Source of the DNA: Couchioplanes caeruleus
GTDB taxonomy: Bacteria > Actinomycetota > Actinomycetes > Mycobacteriales > Micromonosporaceae
Reading direction: 5' to 3'
Assembly (NCBI RefSeq): GCF_023499255.1
Contig: NZ_CP092183.1
Span: forward strand, 3,344,501-3,408,500
DNA length: 64,000 nt
Under the pieces are notes generated by a model. The model was given only the letters and a program-made list of their open reading frames with translations. It was not told the origin of the DNA and did not search any database. The translations under genes were made by a program, and so were the position numbers. Positions 19,998 through 27,677 of the stretch are shown here, piece by piece. Each line of letters begins with the position of its first letter. Positions within the stretch are counted from its first letter, which is position 1.

Positions 19998-20749
19998 GTC
20001 ATCAGCTCCGAGACGGTGACGGTACGCAGGCCCCGCCGCCGCAACCCGGCCAGCAGCGGCTCCATCGCCTGGACGGTGCCCTCGTGACCCAGATGCAGGC
20101 TGACGACGGAGCCCCCGCGCACGGCGCCGAGGGTGGTCTCGATGATCGTTGCGGGCGGCGGGTCGGTGTGGTCGAGCGAGTCGACGTCGTACGACAGACA
20201 GGTCGCGTAGCCCGCCTTCGCGGCCTGCGTCCGGATGGTATCGGTGGCGTGGCGGGTCTGAGACGGGCGGAACCACCGTCCGATGGAGCCGGTCGCCGAC
20301 TCGAGCACCCGGGCGCACGCGCGAATTTCTGCGTACACCTGCGCGGCGGACATCTGCTTCAGGTCGCCGTGGTGCTGAGTGTGGTTGCCCAGCTCGTGAC
20401 CGTCCGCCAGGATGCGGGCGGCGAGTTGCGGTTGCGCCGCCAGCCAGGTGCCCACCGCCAGCACCGTGACCCGGGCGCCGCCCGCGGCCAGGTGGGTGAG
20501 CAGGCGGTCGGCCAGGACGGGATCGCCCTGGCCGTGAAACGTCAGCGCCACCTTCCGGCTGTCCCGGCGCCCGTGGCTGATCTCGACGGCCTGCACGGGT
20601 ACGTCCGGAGAAGCGTTCGTGGCCTCTGCGGCCGGCCGGGACGCGGAGGGAGCGGCCGCCGGCGGGTGCCGCGCCGGTTCGGTGCACGCGGTAGCGACTG
20701 TGCCGGCGGCAAGGGCGGAGATTGCCCGTAGGGCGTCACGACGGTCCAC
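19994..20749 (-). CDS. Polysaccharide deacetylase-like (NodB fold) lipoprotein with atypical active site
   Basis: 251 residues. A signal region ends at GTVATAC (lipobox-like), then a NodB-type barrel follows. The usual TFDDGP metal/base motif is replaced by TFHGQGD, while the second motif is kept as NHTQHH (HTxxH) and the C-terminal barrel strand VVSLHLGHEGT is present. Either the metal site is rebuilt with the shifted Asp or the protein has lost classic deacetylase activity. Start is a GTG. It is translationally coupled to the propeller lipoprotein and follows the response-regulator gene on the same strand with about an 80-base gap. Confidence 0.75.
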   Translation of the reverse strand: MDRRDALRAISALAAGTVATACTEPARHPPAAAPSASRPAAEATNASPDVPVQAVEISHGRRDSRKVALTFHGQGDPVLADRLLTHLAAGGARVTVLAVGTWLAAQPQLAARILADGHELGNHTQHHGDLKQMSAAQVYAEIRACARVLESATGSIGRWFRPSQTRHATDTIRTQAAKAGYATCLSYDVDSLDHTDPPPATIIETTLGAVRGGSVVSLHLGHEGTVQAMEPLLAGLRRRGLRTVTVSELMT

Positions 20750-20830
20750 CGGCCGGACCGTACGCCGCCAGAGCTGAGGATTTGCTGAAGCGGCCAGGTG
20801 GTCGGCGGACGCCGCTCGTCCTTTCGTCGT

Positions 20831-21517
20831 TCAGCCGCCCCCGGCGTTGATGCGGTAGCCGGCGCCGCGGACGGTTTCGATCGCCGCGCGGCCGAACGGG
20901 TGGTCGATCTTCTTGCGCAGGTAGCCGATGTACACCTCGACGATGTTGGGATCACCGTTGAAATGTGCGTCCCACACGTTCTCGATGATCGCTGACTTGG
21001 TCACGGCCTTGCCGCGGTGGCGCATCAGGAACTCCAGCATGGCGAACTCGCGCGGCGTGACGGCGATGGGCGTGTCGTCGCGGCAGACGCGGCGCTCGGC
21101 CGGGTCGAGGCTCAGGTCGCCGGCCCGGAGCACCGCCGGGCGTTCGGGAGCGCCGCGGCGGACCAGGGCGCGCAGGCGGGCGATCAGCACGACGAACGAG
21201 AACGGTTTGATCAGGTAGTCGTCGGCGCCCAGATCGAGCGCGTCGGCCTGGTCGTACTCGCCGTCCTTGGCCGTGAGCATGAGCACGGGGGTCCAGACGT
21301 CGCGGTCGCGCAGTTGTCGGCAGACCTCGTAGCCGCTCAGGCGGGGCAGCATGATGTCGAGGATGAGGGCGTCGTAGGCGCCGTACGGTGTCTCGGTGGC
21401 CTGCCATAGCCCTTCGGCGCCGTCGTGGGTGAGGTCGACGGTGAATCCTTCCGGGGTGAGCCCGTCGCGGATCGTCTCCGCGAGGCTCACCTCGTCCTCC
21501 ACGACGAGTACCCGCAC
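20831..21517 (-). CDS. OmpR/PhoB-family response regulator
   Basis: 228 residues. The receiver domain has the acidic pocket (VVEDE), phosphoacceptor D54 in LILDIMLP and the conserved Lys in LIKPFSF. The C-terminal winged helix shows VTPREFAMLEFLMRHRGKAV and EVYIGYLRKKID. The GTG start has GGAGGAG upstream. The cognate histidine kinase is encoded divergently 96 bases away, so both probably share an autoregulated control region that contains an inverted repeat. Confidence 0.93.
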   Translation of the reverse strand: MRVLVVEDEVSLAETIRDGLTPEGFTVDLTHDGAEGLWQATETPYGAYDALILDIMLPRLSGYEVCRQLRDRDVWTPVLMLTAKDGEYDQADALDLGADDYLIKPFSFVVLIARLRALVRRGAPERPAVLRAGDLSLDPAERRVCRDDTPIAVTPREFAMLEFLMRHRGKAVTKSAIIENVWDAHFNGDPNIVEVYIGYLRKKIDHPFGRAAIETVRGAGYRINAGGG

Positions 21518-21554
21518 TGTTCTCCTCCAGCGTTTGCCGTCCAGCGTGCCCCGG

Positions 21555-21603
21555 CAACGCTGAGAAAACCCTGAAACGCGCGTTCAGCGCGTTCTCAGCG
21601 CTG
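21555..21603. promoter_or_regulatory. Inverted repeat in the divergent response regulator/kinase promoter
   Basis: CAACGCTGAGAA at 21555-21566 and TTCTCAGCGCTG at 21592-21603 are inverted copies matching at 11 of 12 positions. Between them lies a second short inverted repeat (CTGAA near 21571 and TTCAG near 21583). OmpR-type regulators usually bind direct repeats, so the exact use is uncertain, but the placement in the shared promoter argues for a control element. Confidence 0.45.
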
Positions 21604-21613
21604 CAGGATTAGC

Positions 21614-23017
21614 GTGACCGGCATGCGCCTTCCCCATTTCATCAGGCGACGGCTGGGTGTACGGCTGCGGTCGGCGCTCGCGGCCGGCCTGGTGGTCGCC
21701 GTCGCCTCGGTGCTGGCGGGTGCCGTGTTGCTGATCACCGCCCGCAGCATCCTGCTCGGCAACGTGGACGCGGCTGCGAGCGACCGGGCGACGCAGGTGG
21801 CTACGGCGCTGGCGGGAGGTGACTCTTCGGCGCTGAGCGCGGCCCTGCGCCCGTCCGCCCCGGGGCGTACGGTCGTGCAGATCCTGAATCCGGCGGGCCA
21901 GGTCGTCGCTGCGTCGAACGCCGTCGCGGCCATACCGCCCATGTCGGCCCTGCGGCCCGCGGCGGGGCAGCGTGCGCGGGAGACGCGCTTCCTCGAGATC
22001 AGCCAGGACTCCGCGTTTCGCATCGTGGCCGCCGGTGTGTCCACCGCTCAGGGGGTGCAGACCGTGCTGGTGGCGGAGTCGATGGACACGGCCGACGACG
22101 GGACCGAGGCGATCCTGGCAGCTTCGCTGATCGGCATGCCGTTGCTCGCCGTCGTCGTCGGCGCCGCCACGTTCCTGTTCGTCGGGCGCACGCTGCGGCC
22201 GGTGGAGGCGATGCGCCGGCAGGCCGCCACGATCACCGCGAAGAACCTGCACACCCGGCTGCCGGTGCCCTCCGCCGACGACGAGATCGCGGCCCTGGCC
22301 ACGACCATGAACACCATGCTGGACCGCATCGAAGCGGCGTCGGCGGCGCAACGCCGGTTCGTCGCCGACGCCAGCCACGAGTTGCGCAGCCCGCTGGCGA
22401 CCATCCATGCCAATGCCGACCTGTTGACGGATGCCCAGCTTGCCGAGACGCCGGCCCGGTCGGTGGCGCGCATCCACGCCGAGAGCCTGCGGATGGGGCG
22501 GCTGGTCGATGACCTGCTGCTGCTGGCCCGCGTCGATGACCATGGTCTACGGCTGCGCATGACGGAGGTGGACCTCGACGACCTGGTGTACGCCGAGCGG
22601 GAGCGGGTAGCGGCGGAGCGTCCGGACCTGCGCGTCGACGGCGTGGTGGAGCCGGCCCGGGTGGCGGGCGACCCGGATCAGTTGCACCGGGCGTTGCGCA
22701 ACCTGGTGGACAACGCTGTCCGGCACGCCCGGACGAGTCTGGTCATCGGTCTCACCGCCGGCAGCGAGCACGTCGAGGTGCTGGTCGGCAATGACGGCGC
22801 GGCCATCGCGGCAGCGGACCGGGAACGGATCTTCGACCGGTTCGTGCGGCTGGACCCCGGCCGCTCGCGGCAGGACGGCGGCGCGGGGCTGGGCCTGCCG
22901 ATCGCCCGCGACATTGTCGTCGCACACGGCGGAACCGTCGCCGTGGACCCGCTGGACGAGGGAGCCGTGCTCCGGATCCGGCTGCCGGCGCCCGCACCCT
23001 TAGCCTACAAGCTGTAG
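21614..23017 (+). CDS. Membrane sensor histidine kinase
   Basis: 467 residues. Two transmembrane helices flank a ~100-residue extracytoplasmic sensor. They are followed by a HAMP linker (RTLRPVEAMRRQ), the H-box ASHELRSPL with phosphoacceptor H255, the N-box NLVDNAVRHA and G-box GGAGLGLPIARDIV. It phosphorylates the divergently encoded OmpR-type regulator. GTG start with AGGA a few bases upstream; an ATG three codons later is also possible. The last codons overlap a CCTACA-N3-TGTAGG operator that belongs to the following DedA gene. The signal sensed is unknown. Confidence 0.92.
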   Translation: MTGMRLPHFIRRRLGVRLRSALAAGLVVAVASVLAGAVLLITARSILLGNVDAAASDRATQVATALAGGDSSALSAALRPSAPGRTVVQILNPAGQVVAASNAVAAIPPMSALRPAAGQRARETRFLEISQDSAFRIVAAGVSTAQGVQTVLVAESMDTADDGTEAILAASLIGMPLLAVVVGAATFLFVGRTLRPVEAMRRQAATITAKNLHTRLPVPSADDEIAALATTMNTMLDRIEAASAAQRRFVADASHELRSPLATIHANADLLTDAQLAETPARSVARIHAESLRMGRLVDDLLLLARVDDHGLRLRMTEVDLDDLVYAERERVAAERPDLRVDGVVEPARVAGDPDQLHRALRNLVDNAVRHARTSLVIGLTAGSEHVEVLVGNDGAAIAAADRERIFDRFVRLDPGRSRQDGGAGLGLPIARDIVVAHGGTVAVDPLDEGAVLRIRLPAPAPLAYKL

Positions 23018-23018
23018 G
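23004..23018. promoter_or_regulatory. Putative BlaI-type operator upstream of dedA
   Basis: CCTACA-AGC-TGTAGG, a perfect 6-bp inverted repeat with a 3-base spacer. It overlaps the stop codon of the kinase gene and ends 22 bases before the dedA start. It has the same architecture as the sites before the phosphoesterase gene and the blaI gene. Confidence 0.6.
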
Positions 23019-23040
23019 TTTCCGACGGCTTCTCACGGTT

Positions 23041-23718
23041 ATGGACGTACCTATGCTGGAATCGTCGAGCACCCTCGCGCTCGGGCCGTCATTTCTGGAT
23101 CCGGAGTGGCTGATCTCCACCTTCGGTCTGATCGGGATTCTCGCCCTGGTGTTCGCCGAGTCCGGGCTGCTGATCGGCTTCTTCCTGCCGGGCGACTCGC
23201 TGCTGTTCACCGCCGGCCTGCTCATCTCCGGCGGCACCTACCTGCATCAGCCGTTGTGGCTGATGTGCATGCTGGTGTCGGTGGCCGCGGTCGCGGGGGA
23301 CCAGGCCGGCTACGCCTTCGGGCGCCGCTTCGGCCCCGCGCTGTTCCGGCGGCCCGACTCGCGGCTGTTCAAGCAGGAGAACCTGTCCAAGGCGCGCGCG
23401 TTCTTCGCCAAGTACGGCGCGCGCTCGATCCTGCTCGCCCGCTTCGTCCCGATCGTGCGGACGTTCACGCCGATCGTGGCAGGTGCCGGCCACATGCACT
23501 ACCGCACATTCCTGATCTACAACGTGGCCGGCGGCACGCTGTGGGGCTGCGGTGTCACAACCCTCGGCTACTTCCTGGGCCGGGTGGCGTTCGTCAGGAA
23601 CAACATCGAGTTCATTCTGATCGGCATCGTGGCCGTCTCGGTGGTGCCGATCGGGATCGAACTGCTGCGCGCGCGCCGGCGCAACGACCACCCCGATGCG
23701 CAGCCCGAACCGCGGTGA
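23041..23718 (+). CDS. DedA-family membrane protein
   Basis: 225 residues with the typical DedA features: re-entrant segment ESGLLIGFFLPGDSLLF, GYAFGRRFGP, and the block LLARFVPIVRTFTPIVAGAG with the conserved Arg residues. DedA proteins are lipid-carrier or phospholipid flippase/scramblase candidates (undecaprenyl phosphate recycling). An ATG four codons downstream is an alternative start; neither has a strong ribosome binding site. The BlaI-type operator just upstream suggests control by the BlaI/M56 pair encoded about 2 kb away, making this part of an envelope-stress set. Confidence 0.88.
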   Translation: MDVPMLESSSTLALGPSFLDPEWLISTFGLIGILALVFAESGLLIGFFLPGDSLLFTAGLLISGGTYLHQPLWLMCMLVSVAAVAGDQAGYAFGRRFGPALFRRPDSRLFKQENLSKARAFFAKYGARSILLARFVPIVRTFTPIVAGAGHMHYRTFLIYNVAGGTLWGCGVTTLGYFLGRVAFVRNNIEFILIGIVAVSVVPIGIELLRARRRNDHPDAQPEPR

Positions 23719-23747
23719 CCCGGCGCGTCCTCGAGGGATGTCCAGTT

Positions 23748-23768
23748 TCTCCTACAGAATGTAGGAGA
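23748..23768. promoter_or_regulatory. Putative BlaI-type operator upstream of the secreted phosphoesterase
   Basis: Perfect 9-bp arms TCTCCTACA and TGTAGGAGA separated by GAA, the best of the three related sites in this region. It lies 30 bases before the GTG of the phosphoesterase gene and 30 bases after the dedA stop. Confidence 0.65.
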
Positions 23769-23797
23769 AGTCGGACAGCAAACCCTGGAGAAGAGCT

Positions 23798-24688
23798 GTG
23801 ACAAGTACGCGACGACTTGCGATGGCTGCCTGTGTCCTCGGAGTTCTCACTGCGGGCATGGCGGTCGTCGAGGCGGGCGCCGTGGGTCCCGGACCCGTTC
23901 CGGCCGCTGCGGCGGCGACGTCCGTCATTCCGCCGATGCCCGACCACATCGTGATCGTCATGCTGGAGAACAAGCGCTACGACGCGGTCGTGGGTCATCC
24001 CAAGACACCGTGGGTCTCGTCGCTGGCGCGCACGTCGGCGAACATGCTGCACTTCTACGCCGAGACCCATCCCAGTCAGCCGAACTACCTGGCCCTGTTC
24101 TCAGGCTCCCCTCAGGGCGTGAGCGACAACAACTGCCCGCACGAGTTGGGCAGCCGGCCGAACCTTGCTCGGCAGCTGCTCGACGCCCGCCACACCTTCA
24201 CCGGCTATTCCGAGAACCTGCCCGGCGTCGGGTGGCGCGGCTGCGCGGACAAGGGTTACGTGCGGCGGCACACCCCCTGGGTGAACTTCAGCAACGTGCC
24301 CGCGTCGGCGAATCAGCCGTATACGGCCTTCCCGACGAACTACCACAGGTTGCCCACCGTCTCGTTCGTGATCCCGAACCTGTGCCACGACATGCACGAC
24401 TGCCCGAAGGGGCGGGCCGACTCCTGGCTCAGGAAGCAGTTCGCGCCGTACGTCGCCTGGGCGAGAACCCACAACAGCCTGTTCATCCTCACCTTCGACG
24501 AGGACAACAAGACCGACCACAATCACATCCCCACGATCATCGCGGGCGCCGGTGTCCGTCCCGGCCAGTACGGCGCACACCTGAACCATTACGACCTGCT
24601 GCGCACTCTGCAGCGCATGTACCGGCTTCCGGTGACGGGCGCGGCGGTGCGGCGCAAGGGACTGCCGGACATCTGGACGTCCGCCTGA
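23798..24688 (+). CDS. Secreted phosphoesterase (acid phosphatase / phospholipase C-like, PF04185 type)
   Basis: 296 residues with a signal peptide (LAMAACVLGVLTAGMAVVEAGA). The enzyme core has the family hallmarks HIVIVMLENKRYD, THPSQPNYLALFSGS, VIPNLCHDMHDC and TFDEDNKTDHNHIPT, which supply metal ligands and the nucleophile region of the alkaline-phosphatase-like superfamily. The GTG has GGAGAAG upstream. It should act outside the membrane on phosphate esters or phospholipids. The strong CCTACA-type operator places it under probable BlaI control together with dedA. Confidence 0.87.
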   Translation: MTSTRRLAMAACVLGVLTAGMAVVEAGAVGPGPVPAAAAATSVIPPMPDHIVIVMLENKRYDAVVGHPKTPWVSSLARTSANMLHFYAETHPSQPNYLALFSGSPQGVSDNNCPHELGSRPNLARQLLDARHTFTGYSENLPGVGWRGCADKGYVRRHTPWVNFSNVPASANQPYTAFPTNYHRLPTVSFVIPNLCHDMHDCPKGRADSWLRKQFAPYVAWARTHNSLFILTFDEDNKTDHNHIPTIIAGAGVRPGQYGAHLNHYDLLRTLQRMYRLPVTGAAVRRKGLPDIWTSA

Positions 24689-24732
24689 GTCCTTCCACGG
24701 TCGGACGGGCCGTGTCCGGGCCGCCGGCAGCG

Positions 24733-25623
24733 TCAGAGCCAGGCGCGTGCCAGGGCCACGAACTCGACGGTGGCCACGATGATGGCTGTCACGCAGCCGG
24801 AGCCGAGGAGAACCGGGCCGATCAGCCGGCGGCGGCGCGGTGCGGGAGTGGGCTCGGTGAGAGCCTGCACCCGGTGCACGGCGGCGCTGCCGTGGATGCC
24901 GAGCGCGGCGGCGGGTCCGGGGCCGAGCGTGGCCAGGGCCGCCCGGGCCACGGCCTGGGCGGTCAGGTCGCGGTCGCCGACGGCTGCGGCCGCGGCTTCG
25001 TCGGCCCATCGCTCGACCAGGTAGGCGACCGTCTCGCGGACCGGGATGAGCAGCGGGTTCAGTGCGGCAGCGGCTGCGGCGACGGCGACGATGCGGTGAT
25101 GGGCGTGCGCGAGATGCGCCTGCTCGTGGGCGAGGACGACCCGGCGCTCCTCGGCGTCGAGCAGCCGCAGGATGCCGGTGGTGACCAGCAGGTGCCCGTC
25201 GCGGCCGGGCAGTCCGGGCACGGCGACCGCGAGCGGCGCGGACCAGTCGGCGACGACCAGGCCCTGGCGCGCTGTCCCGGCCGCGCGTAGCTGTCGATGT
25301 GTGGTGCTGCGGCGTCGCACGTCGAGCCACAGCCGTACGCCGCCTGCCAGCATCGCGAGGCCCGCGACGAGCGCGACCGGCCCGGGCACCGGCTCGGGCA
25401 GCTCCACGGTCGCATGGTCGTCCAAGGCCGCCAGCGGGGGTAGATCGTCCAGCATGGTCAGCGCCAGCAGGGCCAGCGACCAGGTCGAGGCGGCGGCCGT
25501 GATCGCGGCGATCGCGGTCAGAGCCCGGGCGGCAGGGCCCGGTGTGCCGCGCGCGGCGATCCACCGTGCCGAGGCGGCCAGCGTCAGCGCCAGCAGCAGC
25601 GGTACGTAGATGGCGACGGTCAC
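24733..25623 (-). CDS. M56-family membrane metallopeptidase (BlaR1/MecR1-like, no sensor domain)
   Basis: 296 residues with several N-terminal and C-terminal hydrophobic helices and the zinc-protease motif HEQAH (H166, E167, H170) in VVLAHEQAHLAHAHH. It resembles the protease half of BlaR1/MecR1 but lacks the extracellular penicillin-binding sensor domain, as is common for actinobacterial members. Its GTG overlaps the blaI stop (GTGA), so repressor and protease are coupled. The expected role is to respond to an envelope signal and trigger inactivation of the BlaI repressor. Confidence 0.88.
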   Translation of the reverse strand: MTVAIYVPLLLALTLAASARWIAARGTPGPAARALTAIAAITAAASTWSLALLALTMLDDLPPLAALDDHATVELPEPVPGPVALVAGLAMLAGGVRLWLDVRRRSTTHRQLRAAGTARQGLVVADWSAPLAVAVPGLPGRDGHLLVTTGILRLLDAEERRVVLAHEQAHLAHAHHRIVAVAAAAAALNPLLIPVRETVAYLVERWADEAAAAAVGDRDLTAQAVARAALATLGPGPAAALGIHGSAAVHRVQALTEPTPAPRRRRLIGPVLLGSGCVTAIIVATVEFVALARAWL

Positions 25624-26000
25624 GACCGGCGCCGGCGCTCGGCGTCGGCCAGCAGCCGGCGCAGATTCACGGCGTCGGCTTCGTCGAGCGATGCGGCGAA
25701 GCGCTGGAGCACGGCTTGACGGTCGGGCCGGCCCTCCAGTGCTGCGCGCATCTGCGACGCGGCCGCGGTGGCGGCGTCCTCGACCGGCCAGTAGAGGTGT
25801 CCGCGGCCGGCCCGGCGGCGTTCGACCTGCCCTTTGCCGTACAACCTGATCAGGATCGTCTGCACGGTGTTGTATGCGAGGTCGTCCCCGATCGCCGCCT
25901 GGACGTCGGCCGCCGTCATCGGATCGGCGTGCGCCCACAGCGTCGCCATGACCTCGGCCTCGAGAGACCCCGGTCGCCGGCGGCCGTCCTTCGTCGTCAC
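25620..26000 (-). CDS. blaI: BlaI/MecI/CopY-family transcriptional repressor
   Basis: 126 residues, the standard length. The winged helix is visible in SLEAEVMATLWAHADPMTAADV and NTVQTILIRLYGKGQVERRR, followed by a C-terminal dimerisation helix region. The GTG start has GGAGG eight bases upstream. It is coupled to an M56 protease gene. A CCTACA-type operator 59 bases upstream points to autoregulation, and two more sites upstream of dedA and a phosphoesterase gene define likely targets. Confidence 0.9.
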   Translation of the reverse strand: MTTKDGRRRPGSLEAEVMATLWAHADPMTAADVQAAIGDDLAYNTVQTILIRLYGKGQVERRRAGRGHLYWPVEDAATAAASQMRAALEGRPDRQAVLQRFAASLDEADAVNLRRLLADAERRRRS

Positions 26001-26357
26001 AGTCGCTGCCTCCGCGCCGAGGATATCCCGGCGCCCCGCGCCGCCCGACACAGCGACACCTACAGCAAGTAGGAGATAGGGTCGGTGCTGTGACCGCGCG
26101 ACGACCCGAGACGCGGAGCGCCTGCCGCGGCCGACCGCGGGTACCGGAAGCGCCACGGCGACCCCTGTGCGACTCATGCCGCGTTCCGCTCGGCAGCTAC
26201 CTGCGGCTTCCTCGCCACAATGGCCGGGCGGAAGAAGACCGGCAGCACCATCTCGACGCTTCACCGCGCCCCGGTGAGGTCCGCTTCGATGGTGCGAGGG
26301 CTGCGCCGCACGGGGCTTGCCCGCACCGAAGTCCCTACCCGATGGGGGAGTTGTCAG
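26001..26357. other. Divergent intergenic region between blaI and the FetB-like permease
   Basis: About 360 bases. Apart from the BlaI-type operator (listed separately) I see no recognisable gene; a 46-codon in-frame extension of the permease gene upstream lacks family similarity and was not used. Confidence 0.5.
26059..26073. promoter_or_regulatory. Putative BlaI-type operator upstream of blaI (autoregulatory)
   Basis: CCTACA-GCA-AGTAGG, matching the other two sites with one arm mismatch (AGTAGG instead of TGTAGG). It sits 59 bases upstream of the blaI start on the leftward promoter side. A weaker site at the repressor's own gene is common in this family. Confidence 0.55.
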
Positions 26358-27116
26358 GTGGCTCAAGGAGCGCTGACCGTCGGCCCGGTGTACGCCGTCG
26401 TGCTCATCGTGCTCGTCCTGCTCGCCGCCCTGGCGACGGCCGCCGGCCGGCTCGAGGCCGGCAGGGCGGTCGTCACGGCATCCGTGCGCGCCGTCCTGCA
26501 GCTGGGCATCGTTTCGCTGCTGATTGCCGCCGTCCTGCGCTCGTGGTGGGCGACCGCCGGCTTCATCGGCCTGATGCTGCTGGTCGCGGCGGCGACCTCC
26601 GCCCGCCGGGTCAGCACGCTGCGCCGTGGCCGGCTGGTCGTGCTGCCGATCGTCGCCGGGGCTCTGCCGGTCGGTGTCATCGTGGTGGCGGCCGGCCCGG
26701 TGCCCCGGACCACGATCGCCGTGCTGCCGATCGCCGGGATCCTCATCGGGGGAGCGATGACCGCCACCTCGCTCGCCGGCCGGCGAGCCCTCGATGAACT
26801 GCACAACCGGCACGGTGAGTACGAGGCCGCCTTGGCGCTGGGCTTCCTGCCGCGCGACGCCGCGCTCGAGGTGGTACGCCCGACGGCCGCACGGGCCCTG
26901 GTGCCGGCACTGGACCAGACCCGTACCGTCGGTCTCGTCACCCTGCCCGGAGCGTTCGTCGGAGTGCTCCTCGGTGGTGGCTCCGCCGTGCAGGCCGGGG
27001 CCACCCAACTCTTGGTCCTCCTTGCCCTGCTGGCCGTCGAGGCGATCGCCGTCGCGGTGACCGTCGAACTGGTCGCCGCCGGCGCGCTCCGCCGGCCTTT
27101 CAGCGAATTCTTATGA
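26358..27116 (+). CDS. FetB/UPF0014-type ABC transporter permease, orphan
   Basis: 252 residues, close to the family length, with about six or seven hydrophobic helices and conserved blocks RAVLQLGIVSLLI, LPIAGILIGGAMTATSLAGRR and QTRTVGLVTLPGAFVGVLLGG. FetB works with the ATPase FetA in metal (iron) homeostasis in E. coli; here no ATPase gene is adjacent. The GTG at 26358 was chosen for its GGGGGAG site eight bases upstream. It is divergent from blaI, and the PAP2 gene follows within 22 bases. Confidence 0.85.
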   Translation: MAQGALTVGPVYAVVLIVLVLLAALATAAGRLEAGRAVVTASVRAVLQLGIVSLLIAAVLRSWWATAGFIGLMLLVAAATSARRVSTLRRGRLVVLPIVAGALPVGVIVVAAGPVPRTTIAVLPIAGILIGGAMTATSLAGRRALDELHNRHGEYEAALALGFLPRDAALEVVRPTAARALVPALDQTRTVGLVTLPGAFVGVLLGGGSAVQAGATQLLVLLALLAVEAIAVAVTVELVAAGALRRPFSEFL

Positions 27117-27137
27117 TCGGCCACGCACAGTAGCGCC

Positions 27138-27677
27138 GTGAACTATCAGCTCTTCGCAGTCATCAACGGCCCCGCCGGGCGATGGGACGGCCTGGACGAC
27201 GCGATGGAATTCGCCGCCACCTGGCTGATCTACGGCATCTTCGCCGTGTCGGCGGTCCTCGTGGCGATGGCGCTGTACCGCCGCGCGCTGCGCCCGGTCC
27301 TCGAACTGGGGGTCGCGCTGTTCTTCGCCTTCGCCGGCGCCACACTGCTGTCGCACCTCAGCGACCAGGTACGCCCGTTCCAGAGCCACCACGTGCACCA
27401 GCTGATCGCACACGACCCCGGGGTCTCGCTGCCCAGCGACCACGCAACGGCAGCGTTCGCGCTCGCTTTCGGCGTGTACGCGTTCCTGAGCCACCGGTGG
27501 GGCATCGTGCTCGCACTGGCTGCGGTGGCTGTCGGATACTCGCGGGTCTGGGTCGGCGTCCACTACCCCGGCGACATCCTCGCCGCCGCGGTCATCGCCG
27601 GCCTGGCCGTCCTCGAGGTCGCCATGTGGAGCCGCTGGAACCGCGCCCGTAACGGCGCCGTTGAAGGAGCCCTGTGA
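27138..27677 (+). CDS. PAP2-superfamily membrane phosphatase
   Basis: 179 residues with about five helices. The acid-phosphatase motifs are present as QVRPFQ (motif 1, the leading Lys not conserved), PSDHATA (motif 2, PSDH instead of PSGH) and SRVWVGVHYPGD (motif 3). This fits undecaprenyl-pyrophosphate or phosphatidate phosphatases acting at the outer face of the membrane. The stop overlaps the start of the downstream phosphoesterase gene (GTGA), so two phosphatases are translationally coupled. Confidence 0.88.
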   Translation: MNYQLFAVINGPAGRWDGLDDAMEFAATWLIYGIFAVSAVLVAMALYRRALRPVLELGVALFFAFAGATLLSHLSDQVRPFQSHHVHQLIAHDPGVSLPSDHATAAFALAFGVYAFLSHRWGIVLALAAVAVGYSRVWVGVHYPGDILAAAVIAGLAVLEVAMWSRWNRARNGAVEGAL

